64,000 nt of DNA, from contig CAVYPD010000047.1 of NCBI GenBank assembly GCA_963770275.1, positions 13,461 to 77,460 of the forward strand. The letters are read 5' to 3'. This DNA is from Roseiarcus sp963770275. Its GTDB lineage: Bacteria; Pseudomonadota; Alphaproteobacteria; Rhizobiales; Beijerinckiaceae. Shown here piece after piece: positions 19,707 through 28,544 of this stretch; the stretch's first letter is position 1, and each line of letters opens with the position of its first letter. Position numbers and translations under genes: made by a program. The notes under the pieces were generated by a model that worked only from the letters and a program-made list of their open reading frames with translations, made no database searches and was not told where the DNA came from.

Positions 19707-20936
19707 TCAGATCTCCGCCGAGCGGCCCAGCGCCAGCGCGCGAGCTTCCGTGAGGATCGAGTCCAGATCCAGCGCTGCGCTCGCGTCCTCCGCCATTCCG
19801 CCGGGCAGCTTGTCCCTGACCGTCCTGATCAGATCGGCCAGACGCGCGCGCAACGCGACGTCCGCTTCGCATTTTTGGAGAGCGGCCGCCAAATCGATTT
19901 CCGCGAGCGCCGCGCCGCCCGCCGCCCGCTGCGGCTCCGTCGTGTCGATGCGCAGCCGTTCGAGCCATATGTCCTCGCCGCACCGCTGCGCCGCCGCCTC
20001 CACCTCGTCGCGCAGGCGGTCCCGATCCGCGATGAACCGCGGATGCAAGTTCGTCGCTCCCGTCAGGATAACTCGCACAGCGAGAAGGCGCCCTGCCGCC
20101 GTGGCCGCGTGCGGGCGCAGTTCTGTCTCGACGGCGCGAAGCAGACTGGTCTCGTCATCGTGCGGCGAGGCGTCGACGAACACCTCCGCCCAACGGGCGC
20201 AGTCCGTCACAACGCGCCGCACCTTGGCGACGGCCCCATCCGCGACCTCAACGATGACCGCGCCCCTCTCGCCGCATTCTCTGATGCTGCGGCCCTGCAG
20301 ATTGCCGGGGTAGACGATCCAGGGATCCTGCGAGACGATTTCGAAGGCGTGGACGTGGCCGAGCGCCCAATAGTCATAACCGCGCGCCGCGAGGTCGGCG
20401 GCCGTGCAAGGCGCGTAGTTTTCATGGCCAGCGCGACCGCAAGCGGTGTGCAGCGCGCCGATGTTGAACCACCCGGCAACAGGTTCCGGATAGTCGACAG
20501 CGTAATTCTCAAGCACCTCGCGGTGCGGAAACCCGCGTCCGTGCAGCGCGACGCGCAAATCTTCGATGCGGTGGGTTTCCGGACGCCTTGTCGAAAACTC
20601 AAAAACGTTGTCCGACCAGGTCAGGGATTTGGTGACGAGGCTTTCGGCGTCATGATTGCCCCGCAAGAAAAATGTTGGAATGCCGCGATTTGAGAGACGA
20701 GCCAATTGCCGGTTCAGGAAAAGGGCGATCGAAGCGTCCTTCCACTCGCCATCAAAAACGTCACCGGCGATCACGACAAACGAAACGTCCTCCTCCAACG
20801 CCTTCGTGACGAGATCTTCGAACGCGGTTCGGCTCGCCCTGGCGAAGCGCGCGGCGACTTCGCTGTCCTTCTGCGCAAGACCGAGGAACGGGCTCCCAAG
20901 ATGAAGGTCAGCCGCGTGCAGGAAGCGAAAATTCAT
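19707..20936 (-). CDS. YhaO/SbcD-like metallophosphoesterase (DNA repair exonuclease)
   Basis: This is a calcineurin-like two-metal phosphoesterase with the motifs in order: HAADLHLGS (D and H ligands), VIAGDVFDGEW, FLRGNHDAES and ALGHVHAFE. The 409-residue length and the partner ATPase gene immediately downstream identify the YhaO/YhaN or SbcD/SbcC-type nuclease pair. Its ATG at 20936 overlaps, as ATGA, the stop of a 44-codon frame that is itself the start of a related nuclease. Frame intact. Confidence 0.9.
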   Translation of the reverse strand: MNFRFLHAADLHLGSPFLGLAQKDSEVAARFARASRTAFEDLVTKALEEDVSFVVIAGDVFDGEWKDASIALFLNRQLARLSNRGIPTFFLRGNHDAESLVTKSLTWSDNVFEFSTRRPETHRIEDLRVALHGRGFPHREVLENYAVDYPEPVAGWFNIGALHTACGRAGHENYAPCTAADLAARGYDYWALGHVHAFEIVSQDPWIVYPGNLQGRSIRECGERGAVIVEVADGAVAKVRRVVTDCARWAEVFVDASPHDDETSLLRAVETELRPHAATAAGRLLAVRVILTGATNLHPRFIADRDRLRDEVEAAAQRCGEDIWLERLRIDTTEPQRAAGGAALAEIDLAAALQKCEADVALRARLADLIRTVRDKLPGGMAEDASAALDLDSILTEARALALGRSAEI

Positions 20937-21067
20937 TCGAGAGCCGCGACAAAGGCTTTTCGCGTCGCCCCGCCAATCAACTCGGCGAGCTCCGGATCGC
21001 GCAGCGCCAGCGTCGCCAGGGGCGAATCGAGGTGGATGTCGGCGGTATGAACGAATCGGATGGCCAT
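20933..21067 (-). pseudogene. Truncated head of a second metallophosphoesterase
   Basis: The ATG at 21067 starts 44 codons (RFVHTADIHLDSPLATLALR, then DPELAELIGGATRKAFVAAL) that carry the first motif of the same nuclease family and align with the N-terminus of the full gene that follows. It ends in a TGA overlapping the next ATG. No metal-binding motif after the first remains, so it cannot be an active enzyme. It may be what is left after recombination between two related nuclease genes, or it may now act as a coupling leader. Confidence 0.7.
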
Positions 21068-21466
21068 AGCCTTACCGGAGCTAGACTCCGAAAAGGGCAA
21101 AGTCACGCGGACGGCCTCGATCGCGGTGGATAAGGCGCCCTTGTCGCTGCGGGCGCGTTCGGGCATAGACCCGCGACTGAGCAGGCAGGCGGTCAGCCTG
21201 CGTTATTGGAGTCGGATTGGACTTGTTGCAGACAGCCAGCGGAGCGGCGTGGCGCGCGACCGAATCGAAAACGAAAAGCTGGTTCGCCTCAGTCGATCGC
21301 TGCATGCAGCCTGGCGCGACGCCGTCCGCACGCCGTGGCGGAATTTGCGGCGCCGTCTGCGCGATGCGTTGCCAGTGTCCAGCGAGGGAGTTCCAGTCGC
21401 TCTCGACGAAGCGACAGATCTGACGGTCGTCCCCTATGAGGGAGGCTTGCCGCCCCCGCTCACGCG
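21068..21466. other. 399-bp gap between divergent nuclease and glycosyltransferase genes
   Basis: It must hold the promoters of both divergent units. Several overlapping frames exist, none with protein-like composition. I see no RNA gene or clear operator. Confidence 0.35.
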
Positions 21467-22540
21467 ATGCGAGGTCATCGCGCCTTGCGCAATACCGGAC
21501 CCGGACTGCATCCGCTCAGCGTCAATTCGACGAACGCCGAACGCGTCCATTACATCGATCACACCGTTCATGCGCCGGCGATGACGCTCGAGCATCTCGT
21601 CGATCAATACTGGTTTCCGGCCTTCGGCCTCTTGATTTCGCCGGAGGGTCGCGTCTGGCGCCATTCGTTCCTTGGCCCCTTTCAGGAGGGGTACTTGTCG
21701 TCGATCAAGGCGATCGTCGAGCGGCCGCTGGCGGACGGAACGCTCGAGCGGCGGCTCCATCTCGAGCGACTCGCGCGCGCGCCTCGCATCGCCGGCGAGC
21801 ATTTGCTGATCGCCGGGTCGGACAAGCACAATTACGGCCATTATTTGCACGATATTGTGCCGCTGATCGAGCTCGGCGCGAGAATGGGCGCGCCGATGCT
21901 GACCTGGACGCTGCGACCCTGGCAGCGGGCGCTGATCGCCCGGCTCGAGGTCCCGGAGGGTCTCATCCGAGAGATTCGGCCAAGGCCGGTCTTTCTCGAA
22001 CATGCGATCACCTCGAACAGGTTCACGGGCCTAAACAGCCAGAACGCGCATCCCCAAAGCCGCGAAGCGTTCGCGCGTATCCTGGCCAACGTGCGAAAGC
22101 GTGCGCCGGCGATGAGCACGCCGCCGCGCGTGCTCATTTGCCGCAGCCCGTCAAACAGCCGAAACGTCACCAATCGGGCGGCGATGATCGAGGCGCTCAA
22201 AGCCCTTGGTTTTGTCGCGATCCAGCCGGACAAGCTCGGGTTCGACGAACAGGCGCTTCTGTTCGCTCAGGCGGAGATCATCGTGTGCGAGTTCGGCGCC
22301 GCTTTGTCGAACGCCTATTTCTGCCCGCCGCATACAAAGATCGTCGAGATCATAGCCGAGGGCCAGCACGACCCGTGGTCCTCGCATTTCTGCGCCATGC
22401 TGGGGCTTGAACACGTGGTCCTGTTCCAGCGCCAGTCCGACGAGGTCTTGGCCAGCATGCCTCGGCATGTGAAGGACTCGACCTTCTCTTACGCGGTCGA
22501 CATTTCGAAGCTGGTTGAGACGGTGAAGGCATTGATTTGA
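21467..22540 (+). CDS. GT61 (DUF563) family glycosyltransferase
   Basis: This is a 357-residue cytoplasmic protein of the DUF563/GT61 family, whose members add sugars to capsules, lipopolysaccharides or other surface glycans. Characteristic pieces are HNYGHYLHDIVPLIELGARMG (nucleotide-sugar domain entry), PPRVLICRSPSNSRNVTNRAAM, and the C-terminal EIIVCEFGAALSNAYFCPP with DPWSSHFCAMLGLEH. The start at 21467 has no good ribosome site, so the true start may be the downstream Met of the LEHLVDQYWFPAFG segment or a slightly different frame upstream. It is followed 113 bp later by an unidentified gene. Confidence 0.8.
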   Translation: MRGHRALRNTGPGLHPLSVNSTNAERVHYIDHTVHAPAMTLEHLVDQYWFPAFGLLISPEGRVWRHSFLGPFQEGYLSSIKAIVERPLADGTLERRLHLERLARAPRIAGEHLLIAGSDKHNYGHYLHDIVPLIELGARMGAPMLTWTLRPWQRALIARLEVPEGLIREIRPRPVFLEHAITSNRFTGLNSQNAHPQSREAFARILANVRKRAPAMSTPPRVLICRSPSNSRNVTNRAAMIEALKALGFVAIQPDKLGFDEQALLFAQAEIIVCEFGAALSNAYFCPPHTKIVEIIAEGQHDPWSSHFCAMLGLEHVVLFQRQSDEVLASMPRHVKDSTFSYAVDISKLVETVKALI

Positions 22541-22653
22541 AGCAGCGGCGAATAGGGCGCCGTTTCTTGACGCCGGCTCCCAACCTCATTCGCCGGAACA
22601 AAGAGCCCGCCTCGATGCATTGAAATGCGGGACTGCGGCAGGATGGTTCGCCC

Positions 22654-23379
22654 ATGCAAGTGAAGTATCGGTCGTTTACGCCGGCTCTCAATCCGCGGCG
22701 CACGAAGCTCGAAGTCCCCGGCTGGGGCGGCGAACGCCAGCCTCGAAAAGACGGGTCGATGGAGCAGGCCTGGCATTGCCTCCCGTTTTCGGAAGGCGCT
22801 CGTTACGGAATCGAGTTGTTCTACCCGTATGAAAACGAGCTGCGCGTGAGCACCAGCGGGGGGAAGCTTGCGCTTGACGGCGAATTCGGGCCGCCGCCCG
22901 AAGGGCATGGCGGCGAATGGCCGCCGTTCCGCGCCTTCGGCGATCTCTATTACACTTACCAGCTGTCGCTCGATCTCAAGGTCGAGGAAGGTTGGGCGAT
23001 TCGAACGGAGCCGCACCCGCGCTTCTACACCGATCCCACGGATACGACCCCGATCGCCGTCCCGGCGCTCATCCGTCGGTGGTGGCCAATGATCTTTTTC
23101 CTGGTGTTCAAATCGCCGCCCGAGGGGAAAACGCATATTTTCCGATTCGGCGAGCCGTTCGCGCAGATCCTGATCGTGCCCGAGGAGGCGACGTTCGACC
23201 TCGTCCCGATGTCGGACGAGGAGGCCGCCGAGCGAGAACTGCAGTCGCGCCGCATTTTTCAAAGCCGGAGCACGCTATCCGCCGAGACGGAATGGACGTC
23301 AGCCACCAACACGGTTTTCGACGGCACCTATCGGCATATTCTAGGCGCTGCGAGCGAAAAGGCTAAGCAGCGGCGCTGA
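22654..23379 (+). CDS. Hypothetical protein, DUF6065-like
   Basis: A 241-residue soluble protein with many aromatic residues (AWHCLPFSEGARYGIELFYPY, then RFYTDPTDTTPIAVPALIRRWWPMIFFLVFKSPPEG, then FRFGEPFAQILIVPEEATFD). The order of a polar N-terminus, an F-x-SPPEG beta hairpin and a GEPFAQ-x-L-x-VP strand is reminiscent of DUF6065 proteins, which look like small beta-rich binding domains; this is recall, not a search. No signal peptide or catalytic motif is apparent. Position next to a GT61 gene suggests a cell-surface or glycan context, but that is inference. Confidence 0.7.
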   Translation: MQVKYRSFTPALNPRRTKLEVPGWGGERQPRKDGSMEQAWHCLPFSEGARYGIELFYPYENELRVSTSGGKLALDGEFGPPPEGHGGEWPPFRAFGDLYYTYQLSLDLKVEEGWAIRTEPHPRFYTDPTDTTPIAVPALIRRWWPMIFFLVFKSPPEGKTHIFRFGEPFAQILIVPEEATFDLVPMSDEEAAERELQSRRIFQSRSTLSAETEWTSATNTVFDGTYRHILGAASEKAKQRR

Positions 23380-23890
23380 TCGAGCGGCTCAAGCGCTCGC
23401 CGAAATACCGGCCGCAACGTCTGTAATGCAGCGCGCAGACCGGCGGCGACAAATCTGACTCTTATGGCGTAGCTGGGGATCGCCGCCTGGCTTTAGCTTG
23501 TCGCGGCGACCTGAAGCGACGCCGCATGACGCGCGCGCTCGCGACGACAAATCATTGCGGATAATCCGAAATCAGGCTAAGCTCGCCGTATGACCACCCT
23601 CGCCCTTTCGCATGCCAAGACCGCTGGCTCCCGTCGTTACGGCGCCAACACCAGCGGCAAAAGCGCCCGGAAAAATGTTTTCCGATTTATCTCGCGTAAC
23701 CCATTGAAAAGTCTCGTTTCGGACGAGAAAATCCAAGGAAATCCAAACTAATTCAATAGCTCAAAATCGGGGTTTTCGCAGCGAAAGGGCTAGGCGCCAA
23801 GAAAACCCAAACCAGAGTGGCGGATTCGCTGCCGCGAAGGCAGGCAAATCCTCCTCACTCAAAAACGGAGCCGCCTCCGGCATCATCTCC
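23380..23890. other. 511-bp intergenic stretch
   Basis: It separates the convergent genes ending at 23379 and 23891. It contains the doubtful 53-codon frame above and a small inverted repeat TCTCGT-TTCGG-ACGAGA near 23715 without a clear T tail. No tRNA or known RNA is seen. Confidence 0.35.
23590..23751 (+). CDS. Short basic frame, doubtful gene
   Basis: A 53-codon frame starting TTLALSHAKTAGSRRYGANT and ending LKSLVSDEKIQGNPN. The ribosome site is weak. It lies alone in a 510-bp gap and its basic composition (many K, R, S) would fit a gene remnant. I cannot assign a function. Confidence 0.2.
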   Translation: MTTLALSHAKTAGSRRYGANTSGKSARKNVFRFISRNPLKSLVSDEKIQGNPN

Positions 23891-24242
23891 CTAGTAATAA
23901 TGATGATGGTGATGGTAGTGGTGATGATAATAATGGTGATGGTGATGATGATGGTAATGGTGATGGTGATGGTGATGGTAGTGATGATGGTGATGGTGGT
24001 GATGATAATATTCGGCTACGACCAGCGGCTTCTCTTCAGTCGCAGCAGTATTGCTGCTGCGCTCGTCCTCGGCGCGGAGAACCTTCTCGGCGTTCGGAAT
24101 GGGATCCAACAACTCGGCGAATGACCGGGCCGGCTGCAAGACGTTGACCTCGTCGACCGGAGGCGCAGCGGATGCCTGAGATCCGCCGAGGAGAGCGAGC
24201 GCCGAGGCGCCACCCAAGCAGTCCCATGATGGTCTTGTCCAA
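23891..24242 (-). CDS. Secreted His/Tyr-rich protein (one frameshift in the signal peptide)
   Basis: The best start is the TTG at 24242, which follows an AGGGAAGGA site. Reading DKTIMGLLG then needs one base removed from a GGG run near 24215 to continue as GASALALLGGSQASA, a clean signal peptide. The mature protein has a short acidic linker (VLQPARSFAELLDPIPNAEKVL) and a C-terminal tail of about 40 residues made only of His and Tyr in runs of 3 to 8 His. It should be exported and could bind Ni, Zn, Cu or Co; that is inference from composition. Corrected length is about 116 residues. The uncorrected frame from 24307 has no credible signal. Confidence 0.75.
23894..24013 (-). repeat. Imperfect trinucleotide array coding the His/Tyr tail
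   Basis: About 120 bp made of CAT/CAC and TAT/TAC codons (GTG/ATG/ATA on the plus strand). Such an array is prone to slippage, so tail length probably varies between strains and may be miscounted in this assembly. Confidence 0.85.
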
Positions 24243-24417
24243 GACGTATCCTTCCCTGCTTGAGGAACCGCGGACACATAACGAACATGTAGTGCAAAGA
24301 GTTCCAACTTGAAGCGCGATGAACGGCGCCTGCCCTCCTTACGCGGCGCCCGTCGTGTTTGGCCGGATTGATCCGAGTGTCGTAACGGCGAGCTTCTTGG
24401 GCCGCTCGGTCCCGGGT

Positions 24418-26756
24418 CTACTCGCGCGCCACTCGGGCCGACACCGGCGGCGGCGCCAGCTTCTCGTCGGCGAAACGCTGGCGATAGACGCCCAGGTTCT
24501 CGCTGACCCTCTCGACATAGTCGCGCGTCTCGTCGAACGGAATGCGCTCGATCCAGTCAACGAGATCGACCGCTCCGTCACGCGGATCGCCATGCGCCGC
24601 GATCCATTGCGCGACCCGACCTGGACCAGCGTTGTATGCGGCGAAGGCGAGTTCGCGTGAGCCGCGTTGGTCTTCGATCAATTGGCCCAGGAGCGCCGCG
24701 CCGAGCTGGGTGTTGAAAGCAGGGTCGACGATAAGGCGGGCATAGTCGAAGTCGACGCCAGCGCGCCGTGCAGTCACGACCGCGGTCGACGGCAGCATCT
24801 GCATGAGACCCTTCGCGCCAGCCCCCGACGACGCATGCCAGATGAATTCGCTTTCCTGCCGTGCGACCGCGTAGACGGTGGCCAGGTCTGCGGAGCGAGG
24901 CAGCGGAAGGAAGGCCGGCATGCCCACGGCCGGAAACGCCATTGCTTCAAGTGGGTGGCCTCGCATGACGGCGATCTTGGCGAATTGCACCTGGGTCCCA
25001 GCTTCCTCGTGGCGCTTCACAACTTCCGCCATGAGCGGCGAGCTGCGACTCATCGCGCCATTGCCGCGCGGCGTCGAAAGCGAGCGCCGCCGCCACATCG
25101 TCGAGTCCGTCGGCATAGAGCGCCTCGACGGCACGGACCGCCTCGTCCCGCCGCTCGCCTGCGGCCGCGGCTGCCGGAGCGCGGAAGGCGAGACGAGTCT
25201 CACCGAGACGCTGCGCGGCGAGCTGGCCGTAATAGGCAATCGGTACGGCGGCGGCTCGCGCGTAGAACGTCTTGGCCGTCTCGGAGTCGCCCATAGCCTC
25301 GGCGGCTCGCCCCTGCCAATACGCGGCGCGAGCAACGGACAGGGGATTTTCGGCTGCGTTGGCGGCGCGCGCGAAGCGCTTAGCGGCCGAAGGAGCGTCG
25401 TTCAGAAAACGCAAGGCGATCCAACCGGCGTGGAAGGCGGCGTCCACCTGAGCTTCAGACGAGTCGGGTCGGACCGTCTGGTCGCAGACTTCAAACGCAA
25501 GTCGCGGCTCGTCGAGGTCGAGCAGCGTGCGGGCGACCATCTTCCGCTCGCTCCACCACCGATCCGGACTAACGAGCGCGGCGCGATCGTGCGGCGCGAG
25601 GCTAAGCAGGACCGCCGCCTCGTAGACCCGCCCGGCGCGGCGAGCGTACTGGATCCTGGAAAACAGGAGGCCCGGATCGTTGCGCAACGCCGGGGGAACC
25701 GCCTTGACGAGCCCGGGGCTCATGGGCGCGCGGGCCGCCCCGATGCGGGCCTGGGCGAGGGCTAAGACGTCGGGGCCGGCAAGCGCCGCGGCGCGGGCGC
25801 CAGCGCTGAGGTAGCCTGCATAGAGCAGGCGGTCGGCCCGATAAACGTGGTCCGCCTTCGTGAGCGAAGAGCCGAATTCTCGCAAGACCACGCTCTCAGA
25901 CAGCGCGTCGAGATTGCCGTCGCGCCATAAAGCGCGAATGGTTTGCGACGCCTCCTCAGGGCGGCCCATCGCCTGCGCCGCTCGCGCCGCGGCGATCTTG
26001 CCCGCGCTCGACTGCGGTCGGTCGTTGGCGAAAAATGCGGCGACCTGTTCCGGCGCCTGCGGATGCGCCGCCAGTTCGGCTTCCTCCAGCTCGCGAATCC
26101 ACGCCCGGCTTGGCCAGCCGGGATGCGCCTTAAGGAAGGTGGCGAGCGAGTCGAAGGACGGGGTGCGCATCGGCGCGCAACGACGTCCATTCGAGCGCCG
26201 AACGCTCGTCCGCGTCGGTGGCCGCCGATGCGAGCGCCATGAGCCCCGCCGCGTCGCCCTTCCTGTAGAGGATTACGGCCTGAGGACTTCGCGGCGGCGG
26301 CAAGGCGGGGTCAGCCGCAGGCTCCGGCGGCGCGGGAGGCGGCGCGGAGGGTTCCAGAGCGGCCGTCTCCGCGGGCGGCGTGACCGCCGACGGCGCCCCA
26401 AGCGCGGGCGCCGCGCCTTCAAGGCTGGCGTAGGCGAATTGGACCTTGGCCTCCTTGTCGCTCCGCACAGCCTCGGTTGAGGGGGCGGTGACACGGCTTG
26501 TGGAAGGGAGATCACGCCCGGCCGCTTCAGGGCTGGTGGAGGGCGCGGAGGCGGTGTCCAGCGGCGGTGTTGGGTACAGGGACTTCGGGCCGCTGGTTAT
26601 ACTTGCGGTCTCGGGCGGCGCGCCGTCCACGCGGGAAACGAGCGCGCGATCGAGCGTCGCGACTTCGGGCTGCGGAGAATGCCCATGAGGCGTCCACGCA
26701 ACCACGCAAGCGGCGCCCGCAACCACTAGAAGCGGGGCGAATCGCAAGATTCTCAT
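24418..26756 (-). CDS. slt: Soluble lytic murein transglycosylase (two frameshifts)
   Basis: This is a periplasmic enzyme that cleaves peptidoglycan glycan strands to 1,6-anhydro products. The start at 26756 gives a signal peptide (RILRFAPLLVVAGAACVVAW) and a long Pro/Ala-rich linker of about 150 residues. After a break near 26165 the superhelical alpha-solenoid follows (FDSLATFLKAHPGWPSRAWIRELE ... AYWQGRAAEAMGDSETAKTFY). After a second break near 25050 comes the C-terminal SLT domain with catalytic Glu in YAVARQESEF, then GAKGLMQMLPSTA and FAAYNAGPGRV. Corrected length is about 775 residues. It is divergent from dapA. Confidence 0.88.
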
Positions 26757-26920
26757 GGGTTCAGTCCTCTCGAGGGAGGATGGCCCGATCTTGGTGACCA
26801 AGATGTAAACAATGGCGCTCGGCGCTGAACCCCTTTCGCCAACAGCCCGTCGGGGCTATGTGTCCGCCGGCGCGCAGACCACGGGGATTGAGCGGGCGCG
26901 AGACGAGCCAAGCGGGAGCC
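26757..26920. other. Divergent promoter region of slt and dapA
   Basis: This 164-bp stretch lies between two outward-facing genes and should hold both promoters. A GGGAG site precedes dapA. I see no recognised operator. Confidence 0.4.
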
Positions 26921-27816
26921 ATGGAAAAGCGAGCGAAGTTTCACGGATCGATGACCGCGCTGGTCACCCCGTTCAAGGACGGCAAGATCGATGAGCCGGC
27001 CTATCGCGCCCTGATCGACTGGCAGATCACGTCGGGCGTGCACGGCCTCGTGCCGGTCGGAACGACCGGAGAGAGCCCGACGCTCACCCACGAGGAGCAC
27101 CGCAGCGCTGTCGATATCTGCGTCGACGAAGCGCGCGGCCGGGTTCCGGTCATCGCCGGGGCAGGCTCCAACAACACCCGCGAGGCGGTTGAGCTTGCGC
27201 GTCACGCCGAGCAAAGCGGCGCGGACGCCGTTCTGGTCGTCACGCCCTATTACAACAAGCCGACGCAAGAAGGCCTCTACCAGCACTTCAAAGCCGTCAA
27301 CGACGCGATTGGCATTCCGATCCTCATCTACAACATTCCCCCGCGAAGCGTCGTCGACATGTCGGTCGACACGATGAAGCGGCTGTCCGAACTGCCCAAC
27401 ATCGTCGGCGTCAAGGACGCGACCGGCGATGTCGGGCGCGTGTCGCGCCAGCGACACGCGATGGGATCGAGGACTTTATCCAACTTTCGGGCGAAGACAT
27501 GACGGCGCTCGCGGCAATGGCCGCCGGCGGGCACGGCTGCATTTCGGTTTCGGCGAACGTCGCGCCGGGGCTCTGCGCGGAACTGATGGAGGCAACCTTC
27601 AAGGGTGACTGGGGCCATGCGCTCAAGATCCAGGACCGCCTGACGCCGCTCCACGCCGCAATCTTCGCCGAGCCGGGAGTCAACGGGGCGAAATACGCGC
27701 TGAGCGTGATCGGCCGGATTCAGGCTGAGACCCGCTTGCCGCTAGTTCCGGTCAGCCAGGCGACCGAGGCGCTGATCCGCCGCGCCATGGTCCATGCGGG
27801 CCTGCTGAACGCTTAA
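26921..27816 (+). CDS. dapA: 4-hydroxy-tetrahydrodipicolinate synthase (one frameshift)
   Basis: This enzyme condenses pyruvate with aspartate semialdehyde, the committed step to lysine and diaminopimelate for peptidoglycan. Key residues are present: the TT pair in PVGTTGESPT (48-49), YYNKP (near 111), Y137 in IYNIPPRS, and Schiff-base K165 in IVGVKDATGD. The frame breaks near 27455 within GCGATGGGATC; homology resumes as IEDFIQLSGEDMTALAAMAAGG and runs to 27816. The start at 26921 follows GCGGGAGCC. Corrected length is about 297 residues. The gene is essential in nearly all bacteria, so the break is almost surely a sequence error. smpB follows 8 bp later. Confidence 0.93.
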
Positions 27817-27824
27817 GAGCTGAC

Positions 27825-28304
27825 ATGGCGGCCGAAAAAGAAAAACCAAACTATAAGGTCGTCGCCGACAACCGGCGCGCGCGCTACGACTATGAGATCG
27901 GCGAAACGTTCGAAGCGGGCTTGATGCTGACCGGAACGGAGGTCAAATCGCTGAGGACCGGCAAGGCGACCGTCGCCGAGAGCTACGCCGCTGTCGACCG
28001 CAGCGGCGCAATCATCCTCTACAACGCCAACATCCCCGAATACCTGCAGGCGAACCGGTTCAATCACGAGCCGAAGCGCCCGCGCAAGCTGCTGCTGCAC
28101 GCCAAGGAGATCGTTAAACTGGCGAAGGGCGTCGAGCGCGAAGGCATGACCATCGTTCCGCTCCGCATCTATTTCAACGCCAAGGGCAGAGCCAAAATCG
28201 CCATCGCGCTCGGGCGCGGCAAGAAACTGCACGACAAGCGCGACAGCGAAAAAGCGCGCGACTGGAACCGTGACAAGTCGAGGTTGATGCGCGATCGGGG
28301 ATAG
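27825..28304 (+). CDS. smpB: SsrA-binding protein SmpB
   Basis: SmpB is the tmRNA partner in trans-translation, which rescues stalled ribosomes. At 159 residues it shows the OB-fold and hallmarks KVVADNRRARYDYEIGETFEAGL, LTGTEVKSLRTGKA and the C-terminal basic tail KARDWNRDKSRLMRD. It starts 8 bp after dapA, a common alphaproteobacterial arrangement. I found no ssrA (tmRNA) gene nearby. Confidence 0.96.
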   Translation: MAAEKEKPNYKVVADNRRARYDYEIGETFEAGLMLTGTEVKSLRTGKATVAESYAAVDRSGAIILYNANIPEYLQANRFNHEPKRPRKLLLHAKEIVKLAKGVEREGMTIVPLRIYFNAKGRAKIAIALGRGKKLHDKRDSEKARDWNRDKSRLMRDRG

Positions 28305-28355
28305 AGGCGAAAAGCGTCGCCGCACTCGGTCAGCTTTAGACCCCGCTGGGATGAT

Positions 28356-28373
28356 CTGTGATCTCTGTCACAG
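28356..28373. promoter_or_regulatory. CRP-type palindrome upstream of the TIR/STAND operon
   Basis: CTGTGA-TCTCTG-TCACAG is a perfect 6-bp inverted repeat with a 6-bp spacer, and its core equals the CRP/FNR-superfamily consensus TGTGA-N6-TCACA. It lies 52 bp after smpB and 172 bp before the TIR gene, in a 240-bp gap. No T tail follows, so a terminator is less likely. Which CRP-family member would bind is unknown. Confidence 0.5.
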
Positions 28374-28544
28374 CCCGTCCGCCAAATCCGTGCTTTGGGT
28401 CGATAGGTAGAATTCCCCTCTTGGCCGGGCCGTCCACCCCAGCCACAAGGCGCCCATTGAGCTTGACCGGAAACAAACTCAAGGGTTTAGTCGGATAATG
28501 GGCACTGCAAAGCGCGGCCTTTTCAGGGAGATGAGCGAGCTTCG

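Noticed and set aside
23894..24013. Repeat array that might be a CRISPR or minisatellite
   Set aside because: No spacer/repeat structure; it is a trinucleotide array encoding a His/Tyr tail in frame.
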